Positions 18,869 to 29,700 of a stretch of 64,000 nucleotides of DNA are shown here, in pieces. This DNA comes from HyVt-477 sp965224605 (GTDB lineage Bacteria > Pseudomonadota > Gammaproteobacteria > Thiotrichales > Thiotrichaceae). Within the stretch, counting starts at the first letter, position 1; each line of letters starts with the position of its first letter. Position numbers and translations under genes: made by a program. The stretch covers positions 186,001-250,000 of the forward strand of contig CBDCZP010000010.1 in assembly GCA_965224605.1 (NCBI GenBank). Direction: 5' to 3'. The notes beneath the pieces were generated by a model. That model did not search any database. It was given only the letters and a program-made list of their open reading frames with translations, and had not been told where the DNA came from.

Positions 18869-19600
18869 ATGTCTGTTAACTTTAATCATCCTTTTGGGAA
18901 AGTTAAACCGCCCTCTGTTAATTACAGAATAATTGTAGCCGCACTGCTCAGCTTGGCTGCACTACCTCTTTTATTATTATCTTCTTGTTCTACAGAAGAT
19001 GCTAACCAGCATGTAACTCTAACAACAAAGCAACACACTACATCCTCTCAACCTCAGGTATTTACTCCCGCTTTAAGCCAAAATAGTACATCTACTCAAC
19101 AAAACCAGTCTTCGACTTATCCCACCACTTATTACACTATGAATACCGTAGAGTACTATTCAAAAAACCATTATTTTGCCAATGACCGAATAAAACTGAG
19201 TAGAAAAGTAGCTTCATTTATTAAAAACCCTCCTTTAAGATCAAATCCCAAATTGCATAATCGTTATCATAAAGTCAGAGCTGATTTTTATAAAATTAGA
19301 AAATATCGAAAAAAGCTAGAACATATGGAAGACAAGCATGTAGGTCGAAACCATTTATTGACCAATGTCGAAGCCAAACGAAAACGCTATTTTGAACTTG
19401 AAGCAGAGTTGTTTTATCAGTTAGAAAAAATGGTTTATTTTGCCGAGCAATCCTATCTGGAATGGCAAATATTCAAAAGCCATGATGCTATTCAATTATC
19501 CCGTTTTGAAAGAAATTCGGTCAATAGGTCCGCACAAACTGCCAACTTATTCGAAGATTTTAGTTACGCAGTTACAAATTACACAAATGCTTCTCGTTAA
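18869..19600 (+). CDS. Lipoprotein of unknown function
   Basis: A 243-residue protein, family not recognised. It has a positively charged N-terminus, a long hydrophobic segment (21-38) and a lipobox LLLLSSC with cysteine 40. The next 60 residues are rich in Ser, Thr and Gln, like a flexible stalk. The C-terminal 130 residues are charged and helical. It follows yraN by 92 bp on the same strand and may share its transcript. In E. coli this position near yraN holds the unrelated diaA and dolP. Confidence 0.75.
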   Translation: MSVNFNHPFGKVKPPSVNYRIIVAALLSLAALPLLLLSSCSTEDANQHVTLTTKQHTTSSQPQVFTPALSQNSTSTQQNQSSTYPTTYYTMNTVEYYSKNHYFANDRIKLSRKVASFIKNPPLRSNPKLHNRYHKVRADFYKIRKYRKKLEHMEDKHVGRNHLLTNVEAKRKRYFELEAELFYQLEKMVYFAEQSYLEWQIFKSHDAIQLSRFERNSVNRSAQTANLFEDFSYAVTNYTNASR

Positions 19601-19708
19601 GTCATTAATGGAAGTTCACTTCTTAAATTGTAATTCGTGCAAATAATTGCAAGCATTTGGCTAATCATTAAGATGCAGCACATTCCCGTCACCTAATATC
19701 CTTCCACT

Positions 19709-20269
19709 ATGAAATGTACTAACTGCGAAACAGGTCAACTTAAACCATCAACCCTTGACAGCACTCTTATTTGTCACGCTTGTGACCATTGTGGTGGACA
19801 CTGGATAAAACTTGAAGATTATATTGAGTGGCATAAAACACAAGAACCCCAGCAAGCTGTTGTCGATGAGATTGGAGTAGAAGTCGATACTCTAGAATCC
19901 TCACACGCTCTGCTTTGTCCTGAATCAGGGGCTATTATGACTAAATTTCGTATTACCAGTGATACCGATCATAAAATTGACTGGTGCAATCAATCTTCAT
20001 CCATCTGGCTTGATAAAGGCGAATGGAATTTACTCAAAGAGAAAGGCGTTGCTGACAAACTAAATCAAATTTTTAGTAAAGAATGGCAAGAAAAGATTAT
20101 TACTGAGACTTCCAAAAACAACCGTGAAGTCATGCTTATCAATAAGCTTGGTGAAGAAAACTATTCACGTCTAAAACTGGTTAGAACCTGGTTACATGAA
20201 CAAAGTGATGAAGAAAAAGCTTTGATGGTGTCATTTTTGGTCTCTAGAAATCCGTTCTCTAAAACTTAA
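19709..20269 (+). CDS. Zinc-ribbon (zf-TFIIB-like) protein
   Basis: A 186-residue cytoplasmic protein. The N-terminus MKCTNCETGQL ... CHACDHCGGHWI gives the two CxxC knuckles and the GG-W motif typical of TFIIB-type zinc-ribbon proteins. A second, degenerate copy (CPESGAIMTKF ... DWCNQSSSIWLDKGEW) begins near residue 70 and has lost some cysteines. The role is unknown; probable metal binding. It stands between the lipoprotein and the CPBP protease genes on the same strand. Confidence 0.75.
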   Translation: MKCTNCETGQLKPSTLDSTLICHACDHCGGHWIKLEDYIEWHKTQEPQQAVVDEIGVEVDTLESSHALLCPESGAIMTKFRITSDTDHKIDWCNQSSSIWLDKGEWNLLKEKGVADKLNQIFSKEWQEKIITETSKNNREVMLINKLGEENYSRLKLVRTWLHEQSDEEKALMVSFLVSRNPFSKT

Positions 20270-20323
20270 TGCAGGCTTTAGAATTACACATCAATACAAA
20301 TCAATTACATAACTGACCTATTC

Positions 20324-21061
20324 ATGACTCAATCACAACCATCTAGACCTTGGGGATTATTCCCAACCATTGGCTTTTCAAGTGTCATTTTTATCGCTTT
20401 TTTAGCCGTTCAAACCTTGGCTATCACTATTTACGCCTATTTACAGATTCAAAGTCATCCGGGGGTGACCCTTAGCAACCAAATTCTGGCGCTGGTCAAC
20501 GATGGTCTGGCGATATCAATATCTTTGATTCCTGCTGCTTTACTGGGTAGCTTATTGATTTTTCTGTTTGTTTATCTTAAAAAAAATATTACTGCTAAAC
20601 ACTATTTAAAACTCAACACGCCAAGCGTGAAACAAGTATTTCAGTGGATTGGAATACTCATACTTTTTTCTCTTGGTATGGAATGGGTCAATTACTATGT
20701 GGACAGACCCACACCTGAGTGGATGCTGGACTCTTATAAAACCGCCGGAATCATCCCTCTATTCTGGTTTACGCTAATCATCGCCGCACCCGTTTTTGAA
20801 GAATTGTTATTCCGTGGTTTTTTACTGGAAGGTTTACGTCATTCTAAACTAGGCAACCTCGGAGCGGTGATCATAACAGCCGCTTTATGGGCTGTTATCC
20901 ACCTACAATATGAACTATTTGAAGTAGTTGCCATTTTTCTGATTGGTTTAATCTTGGGATACGCCAGAATTAAAACTGACTCACTCTATACTACTATTAT
21001 TCTACATGCCCTAATGAACCTTGCAGCAACTGTACAAGTTGCTGCATTGGTAACTACTTGA
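20324..21061 (+). CDS. CPBP-family intramembrane glutamic protease (CAAX/Abi type)
   Basis: A 245-residue membrane protein with about six helices. The conserved motifs are EELLFRG (E159, E160, R164), a histidine in VIHLQ (H193) and HALMN near 232, as in the Rce1-like CPBP family. These are intramembrane proteases or peptide-processing enzymes, often tied to bacteriocin immunity or membrane stress. No bacteriocin gene is nearby. All catalytic residues look intact. Confidence 0.88.
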   Translation: MTQSQPSRPWGLFPTIGFSSVIFIAFLAVQTLAITIYAYLQIQSHPGVTLSNQILALVNDGLAISISLIPAALLGSLLIFLFVYLKKNITAKHYLKLNTPSVKQVFQWIGILILFSLGMEWVNYYVDRPTPEWMLDSYKTAGIIPLFWFTLIIAAPVFEELLFRGFLLEGLRHSKLGNLGAVIITAALWAVIHLQYELFEVVAIFLIGLILGYARIKTDSLYTTIILHALMNLAATVQVAALVTT

Positions 21062-21146
21062 TTATGATTCACATGTGCTATTATTCTTAATTCTTAACCT
21101 ATGTAAACATTCTACGTAGTCATTTTTTAACTCATGGAGAACTATT

Positions 21147-21461
21147 ATGGCAAATAGCCCAAAGAACGGATTAGCCATTGTTTCATTAGTCTTAGGTATC
21201 CTTTCATTAATCTTATTTGGTTTCTTGACGGCTGTGCCTGGAATCATCACCGGTCATATGGCACGCTCAAGAGTAAAGAAAGATCCATCTACCTATGGTG
21301 GCAATGGCATAGCACTTGCCGGTTTAATCCTGAGCTATCTTGCGATTATTGTTTCCATTGCAATGATTTGGTTTGTTACGTCTAACCCAGACTTCATGGA
21401 TGGCATCATGCAAATGCAACAGCAAACCATTGATGCTGATGCCACGGCTCCTGCACAGTAA
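21147..21461 (+). CDS. Small DUF4190 membrane protein
   Basis: A 104-residue protein with two membrane helices (about 9-33 and 51-75) separated by a basic loop (GHMARSRVKKDP). This is the DUF4190 pattern. A ribosome binding site (GGAGA) lies seven bases before the ATG. The function is unknown; it converges with sucB. Confidence 0.8.
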   Translation: MANSPKNGLAIVSLVLGILSLILFGFLTAVPGIITGHMARSRVKKDPSTYGGNGIALAGLILSYLAIIVSIAMIWFVTSNPDFMDGIMQMQQQTIDADATAPAQ

Positions 21462-21483
21462 GCCAATAGGCTATGACTACGGT

Positions 21484-22743
21484 TTATAGGTCAAGTAGTA
21501 AGCTCGCTGGATCTTCCAGCAAACCCTTTATTTTCACCAAAAAGCTGACTGCGGTTTTGCCGTCAATTATTCGATGATCATAGGATAAGGCTAGATACAT
21601 CATGGGACGAATGACGATTTCATCGTCCCTTACCACTGCACGTTTCTCAATCTTATGCATTCCGAGAATGCCGCTTTGTGGTGGATTCAAAATGGGTGTG
21701 GACAACATGGAACCAAACACGCCACCGTTACTAATCGAAAAGGTACCACCCATCAGTTCGGACATTTCCAACTTACCCTCGCGCGCCCGTATCGCGTAAT
21801 CACTGATCGCTTTTTCTATATCTGCATGTCCTAGTTGATCGGTATTTCTGATGATTGGAACGACTAAACCACGATCGGTCGCAACTGCCACACCTATGTC
21901 GTAGTATCCATTGTAAATAATATCAGTGTTATCAATTCTGGCATTCACTTCTGGAAAACATTTCAGTGCCTCGGTTGCAGCCTTTACGAAAAACGACATA
22001 AAACCCAGCTTAATACCATGGGTGTGTTCAAAGCGTTCCTGATAGGTTTTTCTTAAGCGCACTACATCACTCAAATCGACTTCATTGAAGGTGGTAAGAA
22101 TAGCCGCCGTGCGTTGTGCTTCAACCAATCTTTCAGCTACCCGCTGGCGCAAACGTGACATAGGCACACGCTTTTCTGGTCGACCTCCGTTTGACAGTTC
22201 TGCTTGCAGGTTCAACGGCTGTGGATCAAGCACTTTTTCTCCTCTTTCTTCAATGACAGCTTCAACATCAGACTTCAACACTCTGCCTTTATTACCTGAT
22301 GCATGTACGTCATCCATATCGACATCATTTTCATACATGGTTTTACGAATCGAAGGGCTGGCACTAGGGTTAGTAGTGTGGTTAGTAGTGTGGTTAGTGG
22401 TATGGACATCATCGGACATGTCATCGCATGTATCTTCATATCTATTATCAAAGTTTTCTTTAATATTACTGTTATCTGTAGCATCCGATAGCTGATTGTC
22501 TTCTGACAGCGGTTCCAATACAGCTATCAGATCATTTGCCAAGACAGTAATACCCTGCCCCACTTTTATTTCACTCAATACCCCATCACGTGGAGCGGGC
22601 ACTTCAAGAACCACTTTGTCTGTTTCCAGCTCTAACAGGGGTTCTTCAGCAAGTACCGTTTCACCTACTTTCTTTAGCCATGAAGCAATGGTGGCATCAC
22701 TTACAGATTCAGGTAATTGTGGAACACGTATCTCAATGTTCAT
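21484..22743 (-). CDS. sucB: Dihydrolipoamide succinyltransferase, E2 of 2-oxoglutarate dehydrogenase
   Basis: A 419-residue protein. The lipoyl domain has the modification site ETDKVVLEVP (K43). A peripheral-subunit-binding domain spans about 125-165 (RKTMYENDVD ... GRVLKSDVEAVIE), and the C-terminal acyltransferase ends with the active-site motif SYDHRIIDGK. Together with E1 and E3 it converts 2-oxoglutarate to succinyl-CoA in the TCA cycle. sucA, lpd and sucCD are not adjacent, unlike the usual operon. The first linker carries a short TTNH repeat. Confidence 0.92.
   Translation of the reverse strand: MNIEIRVPQLPESVSDATIASWLKKVGETVLAEEPLLELETDKVVLEVPAPRDGVLSEIKVGQGITVLANDLIAVLEPLSEDNQLSDATDNSNIKENFDNRYEDTCDDMSDDVHTTNHTTNHTTNPSASPSIRKTMYENDVDMDDVHASGNKGRVLKSDVEAVIEERGEKVLDPQPLNLQAELSNGGRPEKRVPMSRLRQRVAERLVEAQRTAAILTTFNEVDLSDVVRLRKTYQERFEHTHGIKLGFMSFFVKAATEALKCFPEVNARIDNTDIIYNGYYDIGVAVATDRGLVVPIIRNTDQLGHADIEKAISDYAIRAREGKLEMSELMGGTFSISNGGVFGSMLSTPILNPPQSGILGMHKIEKRAVVRDDEIVIRPMMYLALSYDHRIIDGKTAVSFLVKIKGLLEDPASLLLDL
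22369..22404. repeat. 12-bp tandem repeat inside sucB
   Basis: Three units of GTTAGTAGTGTG, the last with two changes. They encode TTNH three times in the flexible linker between the lipoyl and subunit-binding domains. The unit is a multiple of three, so copy changes keep the frame. Confidence 0.8.
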
Positions 22744-23089
22744 CTATTCTTCCTCTTATTGTCCATTTACTTAGAAAAGAAAAGTAGTTGCGCTAACTTG
22801 TGATAACAGAAAAAGGATCGGCAAGAATTGCTCATATAAACATATCGATGTAAGTAGCATTTTCACCTTCTAACGAGGACTTCCTATAACTTTGTTACTT
22901 AACATTAAGTATAGGATGCTACTATTTAGTATGCTTGAAATTCCACAGTATCATTTACCTGATACCAAACACTGCTTAAACTATGTTTGTGTTTCTGAGC
23001 TAGGACTGATTGTGACCTAACTATGAAAAGAAGTCACAGTTAAGCAGTGAATAGGGACACCTATTTAATAGGTAGATAATCAAGCAAAT
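22744..23089. other. Intergenic region upstream of sucB
   Basis: About 345 bp, AT-rich, expected to carry the sucB promoter. No open frame with recognisable content, RNA gene or strong repeat was seen. Confidence 0.5.
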
Positions 23090-25216
23090 CTAAGCATCTA
23101 CAAGCGAATGATCAGCAGTAGCTTGATCTAACTGTTTCAACAAATCCACTGTCACCAATAACAACTTCTTAATATGCTGGATGTTTTTTCCTATCTTATC
23201 TTCTGAATCACTTATAACCACCTGGTTTTCTATGGTCTGGCAAAGGTGACTAAGTTTTTTCACACCCAAAGCGGCACTGCTTCCTTTTAATGAGTGCGAC
23301 GATTTACTCAGCATATTGTGATCCTGCTTTAGATGGTTTTCCATTTCACTCACTAATCTCATACTTGAAATGTGATAGCGCTCAATCATTTCAGGGAATC
23401 TAGCCCCCATCATGATCTGAACTTCGCGAAGTGTTTTCATATCAAAAACAGCATCCAGTAATTTATTTTGCGGGATAATTTTGCCAATCGTCATCTCATT
23501 AAAACTAATCCCTTTGCTAATTTTATCTTTGGGAAGCCACTTTACCAACATCGAATACAGTGTTTCCAAATGTACTGGTTTTGCCAGATAATCATCCATT
23601 CCTACAGAAAAACAACGTGCCTTATCTTCCGGCATGGTATTGGCTGTCAACGCAATGATTGGAATCGCCAAGTCAGTAGTATCCTCCCACAAGTCCAATA
23701 GCTTCTCTGTGGTCTGATAACCATCCAGATTAGGCATCTGGCAGTCCATTAAAATCACATCAAACGAATGACGAGAGCATGTGGTGAAATATTCAAGTGC
23801 ATGTTCACCACTATCCATCACCTGAATCTGCCCTCCCATTTTTTCCAGCATAGCCTTAATGACTTCCTGATTAATAGCGTTATCCTCAACAAGTAATATC
23901 TTTGCCGAAGAATTTAAAACCAGACTATTATGATTTTTCTCCGAGAGGTTTTTATTCGTTGTAGAACCTATATTTTTGGATGGATACCCTGCATTGATGG
24001 TAAACGAAAAAGTACTTCCTTTGCCGAGAGTCGACTCAACAGTGATGCAACCTTGCATCTGTTCAATGATCATTTTGCTAATAGCCAACCCCAGCCCTGT
24101 ACCACCAAACTTGCGTGTAGTGCTGTCATCTGCTTGGGTGAAAATATCAAAAATATGTTGCTTATCCTCTTCCGCCATACCTATGCCATTGTCTCGAACA
24201 CTACAATTAACTTCGATGGACTTCTTGCTAAGAATGGCCGTAACAAATACTTCAATCTTTCCATCTTCAGTAAATTTAATAGCATTCGACAACAAATTTA
24301 ATAGCACCTGACGCAACCGATGCGGATCCGCGTTAATAAACTCAGGAACATCAGGAGAGATGGCAACAGACAAGACAACTCCTTTTTGTTGAGCCTTATG
24401 TATGAGTAAAGCGACAGTTTCTTCAACTATTTCAGTCAAACTAAAATCTTTCTTTTCAAGAACGACTTTACCCGCCTCAAGTTTCGATATATCAAGAATA
24501 TCATTAAGAATAAACAGCAATGAATTAGCTGAGCTTTGGGCGATAACAAGCTGTTTTTCAATATTCCTTGGGAGTGAAGAGTTCAATGAAATATCTAACA
24601 TTCCTAGAATTCCATTCATTGGGGTTCTGATTTCATGACTCATATTAGCCAAGAACTGACTTTTAGCCGCATTTGCCGCATTCGCTGCTTCAAGCGCTTG
24701 ATTTAGTCGATTAAGTAATGATCCAAGATAAAAGGTTAGTATAGTAATACCTAAGATAAGCCCCATGCTCATTTCGGTACTCAACGACCAACGTAGGTTA
24801 TAAGTCCAAGCAACTGCAATCCCAATAAGACTAATCGTCGAAGTGAAATACATATATTGAAGGCCGTACCTGAACCCGTTTCCAATAATAATAAATAGAT
24901 AAACCCAGAACAATGATTGTATCCAATCCCCGCCGAGATACATGGCATAAGATAGACCAATGATATCAACGCTAATCCCGAAAAGACGCCGTATCATGGA
25001 TTTCTCAGGTCGAAGAAAAATCACCAGCAAGATAAAAAGTCCTAAGATTCCTACTGTCGCAGGGATCATGACTAATTGCCAAGATACATTTTCAGGCCAA
25101 AATAAGGTATACAACATGAGGAACCCACATAATACTATCCGTATGAGTGTCTGTTCATGCTCAGTATCTTCCCGTTTTTTTAGCAGGCTCCATAATTTTA
25201 AAGGAGTAAAGGTCAT
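23090..25216 (-). CDS. RpfC-like hybrid sensor kinase (5TM-HisKA-HATPase-REC-HPt)
   Basis: A 708-residue protein from ATG 25216; an upstream start at 25279 would add 21 residues. The N-terminus has KREDTEHEQTLIRIVL and about five membrane helices to residue 175, the layout of the diffusible-signal-factor sensor RpfC. Then come HisKA (MSHEIRTPMNGILGM), HATPase (N, G1, G2 boxes; GGTGLGLAIS), a receiver domain (LLVEDN, LMDCQMPN, LTAN) and a C-terminal HPt domain (SHSLKGSSAALG). All phospho-acceptor His and Asp residues are present. No rpfF synthase or rpfG lies nearby, so the signal and partner are unknown. Confidence 0.9.
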   Translation of the reverse strand: MTFTPLKLWSLLKKREDTEHEQTLIRIVLCGFLMLYTLFWPENVSWQLVMIPATVGILGLFILLVIFLRPEKSMIRRLFGISVDIIGLSYAMYLGGDWIQSLFWVYLFIIIGNGFRYGLQYMYFTSTISLIGIAVAWTYNLRWSLSTEMSMGLILGITILTFYLGSLLNRLNQALEAANAANAAKSQFLANMSHEIRTPMNGILGMLDISLNSSLPRNIEKQLVIAQSSANSLLFILNDILDISKLEAGKVVLEKKDFSLTEIVEETVALLIHKAQQKGVVLSVAISPDVPEFINADPHRLRQVLLNLLSNAIKFTEDGKIEVFVTAILSKKSIEVNCSVRDNGIGMAEEDKQHIFDIFTQADDSTTRKFGGTGLGLAISKMIIEQMQGCITVESTLGKGSTFSFTINAGYPSKNIGSTTNKNLSEKNHNSLVLNSSAKILLVEDNAINQEVIKAMLEKMGGQIQVMDSGEHALEYFTTCSRHSFDVILMDCQMPNLDGYQTTEKLLDLWEDTTDLAIPIIALTANTMPEDKARCFSVGMDDYLAKPVHLETLYSMLVKWLPKDKISKGISFNEMTIGKIIPQNKLLDAVFDMKTLREVQIMMGARFPEMIERYHISSMRLVSEMENHLKQDHNMLSKSSHSLKGSSAALGVKKLSHLCQTIENQVVISDSEDKIGKNIQHIKKLLLVTVDLLKQLDQATADHSLVDA

Positions 25217-25390
25217 ATTTATTATTCTTTTTATTAGTGATTGCTCAGTCCACTTGTAGTTGAAGTACCAGCAAAGCACACAACTACAGGCTCATCATAG
25301 ACCTTAAAGAACTTATCAACTATTTTTACCGATAGATCGAAATGACCCTTGTAAGACAATATCTTAAAGGCATTCTTTGTAGATGAGATT

Positions 25391-25415
25391 TAAAAGCACC
25401 TTGAATACTGGTGCT
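25391..25415 (-). terminator. Possible intrinsic terminator downstream of the HopJ gene
   Basis: On the minus strand the stem is AGCACC / GGTGCT with a nine-base loop, followed by TTTTAAAT. It sits within a wider inverted repeat, AGGCATTCT (25368-25376) / AGAATGCCT (25426-25434). It lies 20 bp past the HopJ-family stop. The stem is short, so this is moderate evidence. Confidence 0.45.
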
Positions 25416-25435
25416 GAGCTTATCGAGAATGCCTA

Positions 25436-25780
25436 CTATCTTTTCGTGAGCGTATTTCTAGAAAATACGATCCCGCCCCATCCTGTATCCATAAAATTAC
25501 GAATATTTTGGTGATTCTCAGCATCGGGATTTTTCAAGACATCATCTCGGTAATAGCTACCAAAACAAGCGAGTGTTTTTGTTTCATCAAGCTGATGAAT
25601 TTTTGCAAATGAAAACAACTTACACGAACCAGAGTTTTCTCCTAGACTGTTGTCCAGAGCACCATTTCTGAAAGCCGCTTCAACAAAATCATAGTATTGA
25701 TCTATAACACCCATCGTCTCAGAGAACTCAATTTTCTCAGGATTAGATGCTAATTTAGCTAGAAATACGTCGAGGTTCAT
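25436..25780 (-). CDS. HopJ-family protein
   Basis: A 114-residue protein from the ATG at 25780, preceded by AGGA at eight bases. A longer frame to 25909 has no good start signal. The sequence has the family's typical stretches: VIDQYYDF, AFRNGALDN, NSGSCKLFSFA, LACFGSYYRDDVL, NIRNFMDTGW. The name comes from a Pseudomonas type III effector, but the family is widespread in gammaproteobacteria without type III secretion and no such system is in this window. The function is unknown. Confidence 0.9.
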   Translation of the reverse strand: MNLDVFLAKLASNPEKIEFSETMGVIDQYYDFVEAAFRNGALDNSLGENSGSCKLFSFAKIHQLDETKTLACFGSYYRDDVLKNPDAENHQNIRNFMDTGWGGIVFSRNTLTKR

Positions 25781-26021
25781 TAGTAGTTTCCTGATAATAC
25801 TTACAGACTGTAAGGTTCTAGCCTGTAGTTGATAACGACTGCATTCATCACATCTATGTGGATTATGTCGGAGGTAGGCTACGCATAAGCTAGAAGCCGG
25901 GGAACGCATCTGTCAAGATTCTGTATTCTGTATTCTGTATTTAAAAAATCGTCGGATGGCGCCAGCGCAATTATAACGACCTACAAGTTTCTTTGATTCA
26001 GTTTTCTGGATGATATCTGAC

Positions 26022-26546
26022 TTAATAAAGGTGTTGATAATAAACGGGTTGTGGATACGAGTTATTGTTAGGACGACTTGTAGTAGGTGCTTTTTGTGTA
26101 GACCACGGGATCATCTTATTCATCATTGAAAGTGGTTTTGACACATTTCTATTCATTTCCCACATGCTTTGTCCCATTGAGTCTGTTGTTTTAGCCATAT
26201 GTTCGGTTGAGTTTGACATGGCATCAACACGTTGTTCCAGCTTAGGCAAACTAGTTCCAATTGCCGCATTCATCTGATGCATGTCAGTTGCCATCATATT
26301 CACATTCTGTTGCATCGCTGGCAGTGCATCACTAATGGTATCAGCCATTCGGTTAACATCTTTGGACAAATCTTCCATACGCTGCAACATGCCATATATC
26401 AGGTAAAAACCGAATACAGAAAGAATAACAAATGCAACCATTGCGGGGAATACGGCGTATTTCCAGCGGTTCTGAAAACTATCAATCGCCAGTGCTAATT
26501 CTTCTTCACTTTCACGACCTACCTTTGCTGTGTGGCTGTCAGTCAT
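26022..26546 (-). CDS. Single-pass membrane protein with coiled-coil, unknown
   Basis: A 174-residue protein from the ATG at 26546, with AGGA seven bases upstream. A cytoplasmic N-terminal stretch of about 30 residues is followed by one membrane helix (residues about 33-55). A long Met- and Asn-rich helical region with heptad spacing (about 60-140) comes next, then a Pro/Asn/Tyr-rich tail. The family was not recognised. The fold resembles methyl-accepting or tether proteins without their signalling motifs. Confidence 0.75.
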   Translation of the reverse strand: MTDSHTAKVGRESEEELALAIDSFQNRWKYAVFPAMVAFVILSVFGFYLIYGMLQRMEDLSKDVNRMADTISDALPAMQQNVNMMATDMHQMNAAIGTSLPKLEQRVDAMSNSTEHMAKTTDSMGQSMWEMNRNVSKPLSMMNKMIPWSTQKAPTTSRPNNNSYPQPVYYQHLY

Positions 26547-26627
26547 TTTCCATCCTGTGTGATTAATACCAATAAGCATATTATAATGTACTTATTCCAT
26601 TGTAAAGTTCATAACTACTTTTTACCG

Positions 26628-26755
26628 TTAATAACTACACTCAGAGAAGCTTCCACGGCCTCGCTTGTGCTGTGGCACTGAACTTACAACGACATCGCCT
26701 TCACTGAGTGTGCCTGATCCATCCGTATCATCCACATGGATATCTCGGAGTTTTG
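26628..26755 (-). pseudogene. Frameshifted C-terminal remnant of the EF-hand/RTX protein
   Basis: Immediately after the stop of the large calcium-binding protein, another minus-strand frame continues for 43 residues. It contains VDDTDGSGTLSEGDVV, which matches the EF-hand-like repeats inside the upstream protein (for example DNNGDGKLSVGDVV). The frame overlaps the TAA stop, so one indel in the last few codons would rejoin it. It shows that the gene once ended at 26628. Confidence 0.75.
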
Positions 26756-29700
26756 TTACTCCTTAATAGCTTGTTTTTGTGCCGCCGTGATGTTTACACG
26801 AGCAGGTATTGATGCCGTATTCACATTGGCAACATCATCAGCTGATAAGACTTTTGATTGCTGAGATATACTATTCGCATCACCTACCGAAAATAGAGCG
26901 GTATCTCCTTCGCTAATACTTCCATCTCCATCATTATCAACAACACGAATTCCTGCACTACCCTGTGCACCATCACTACCTCTGGCACCTAATAAATCAG
27001 TAAGTTGCTCTTTTTGTAATGATGACAAATTCACCAAGCTATCTGTTGAGCCTTGGGGTGGTTGCGTAGAATCAAGCGGCTCACCTTGTGGAAATTTATT
27101 AGCTATATAATTTTCAAAAGCAAACCCTTTTAATTGTGTGCCACTATAGCCCCAATCAAACTCCCCAGAAACTGCCGCTGACGATCCTCCTGAGGGCACA
27201 TAAGTATCAGCAAATTCTTTTACCTGATCCTTGAGAAAACCAACCGAGTATTTTTGTCCATTAATATCTACAACACGATCATCGGGGATGATATCTCCTG
27301 TTAGAGGAGTAACTCCTCCCACAAAAACGCCCCCTGCTGATACTGCCTGTGGAATATTAGCACTACTGCCTTCAAGGTATCGCTCTAATTCAGCTTGGGT
27401 TAGTGTGTGAAATCCAATGCCTGATATACCATCGAACTGAGAAGTTGGTTTAAAGCTGTCTTGAATAACATCACCCACAGATAGCTTTCCATCTGAATTT
27501 GTATCAAAAATAGTCAGCTGAAGTGAGTCATTGGGTGTGAATTCAGTAATCGCATTAATCAAGCGCTTTGCTTGTTCGTCGGAAAGTCCATTTGAAATAT
27601 CCAATAACGGGTTACTTCTATCAGTCTCGATAAAGGTAATATCGGCCGCCGTTAGTGCATGATCACGAGTTGTATTGTCGGCTCCAGGAAGTCTAAATCC
27701 ACCAATATCTCGTAATTTGACAACATCTCCCTCGCCTAATTTTCCATCACCATCTTTATCAATAGTTACACCTGTATATTGAGTAGTGGGTGCATCAAAA
27801 AGATTAGGCGGTGGTTTGCGATTGAAACGAGCTCCAATAGCTTCTTGCTGCTCTTGATTCAAGTTTAATGCCACAGGCTGATTCAAGCCGCTCTCACCAT
27901 TAGGAAAAGTATCTGCAATGTAACTTTCAAAAGCTCGACCCGCTGCAAAGCTATTACTTGTACCCCATTGATGGATGCCAAAGCCAGCATCAACAATACC
28001 AGTAGGCGGATATGATGAATTAGCATAGTTTTGAACTTGCTCTTTGAGGAATCCTACCGAATAGTTTTGCCCTTTAATATCAACAACGCGATCATTTGGG
28101 ATGGATTCGTTATTATTCAGTGTTCCACCTACTGAAACACCGCCTCCTTTAACTATGCCTGTATTTGGGTCAGTAGCACTATTAATACCAGCAATATCTT
28201 CAGCTGTTAGCACATGATCTCGAATACGATCTAGACCCGCTATACCACCCGTTTCACGTAGCTTGACTACATCACCTACGCTTAATTTACCGTCTCCATT
28301 ATTATCAAGGGCAGTTCCGGTGAATCTTATGGTAAGACCGTCCGCTACATCAACTGGTGGAGTTATGTCAAAGTGTTTTGAAATTGCATCATGCTGTTCT
28401 TGTGATAGATTTAACTCTTCAGGTTCTATCACCACTATACGTTCACGTAACTCATCAACACTAAGACGGATATCATTGAATCTGAATTTTTCAATATCAA
28501 CTACCGAAATAGTTTGCCCTGTATTCTTGTTAGTTAAGATATAACCATTATCTTGTGGCTGCCCTTGAATAAAATCATCATCAGGATTAATAGGCTGCAA
28601 AGGAACTGAACCTATCTCAATACTATAATCATCAATGTTCCCTCTGATTCTAGCTGTGTCATTTCCTTGTCCTCCATCCAGAAAGTCAGTACCTAAACGA
28701 CTAGCTAGAACATCATCACCTGCTCCCCCAAAGAGTCTGTTATTACCTGTACTACCTGACAAATAGTCATTTCCTATACCGCCACTTAGTGTGTCATCGC
28801 CACGCCCACCGTATAAGCGATCATTGCCCGCATCGCCAAATAAGAAGTCATCACCCTGACGACCTGTTATTCGGTCATTACCCGCTAGACCTGAAACCCG
28901 CTCATCCTTAGAGGTACCATTTAATTTATCATCTCCATCCGTTCCAACGATGTCACTTGGGTTTGGGTTTGGGTTTGGGTTTGGGTTTGGGTTTGGATTT
29001 GTATCTAAAGCTTTGAAGTTGCTGGCTGACAAAAACACTTCTTCATCAGCAAGGCGTTTATCTTGATCAATAAAGATTGAAGTAGGTGCACCTGTTTGTG
29101 AATCATATTCAACGCGCACTTCTGCTGCACCACTATCAATCCCCCGCTCAATACGGTCAAATAGATCATTAATACTTAGCTTATTAAACTCTGGAACACC
29201 TGCTCCGTTAGCGCCATCTGCTGGCCCACCCGTTTGTACCAATTCAGCCTTTACAACTTGATCACCATTAACGGTGATATCGACAGGTTGACGTGCTTCT
29301 GGCCCAATAAAACCAGCACGTTCCAATGTGTAGGAGTAGTTATCCGGACGTGTACTTTCCCACTTCTCTTTATTCTTTAGGAAGTCTGCTTTTGCATCGG
29401 CAAGATCTTGACCTGATATGGCGCTTACATCTGCTTCTGTGACAGTGATATCTCTAATATGACCACCGGTGACGCCTCCTGAAATCGATACCACATCTCC
29501 TGCACTTAATTGTTTGTTGTTATCTTTATCAGTTACCGAAAAGCCTTGCTCACCAAAAATTCCGTAATGATCTTGAATAGATTGACGCTGTTCAGATGTA
29601 AGGTCTAATGGTTTTTGTTCTGGGTCTGCTTGTGGTTGGGGATCAGGCTGTGGCTGAGGGTCAGGCTGTGGCTTATCTTGAAGTTGACGAAGCAGTTGCA

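Noticed and set aside
25436..25780. HopJ name as evidence of a type III secretion effector
   Set aside because: No type III secretion genes are in the window, and the family is common in bacteria without such systems.
25781..25909. N-terminal extension of the HopJ-family protein
   Set aside because: The added 43 residues match no family member and lack a start signal, while ATG 25780 has AGGA at proper distance.
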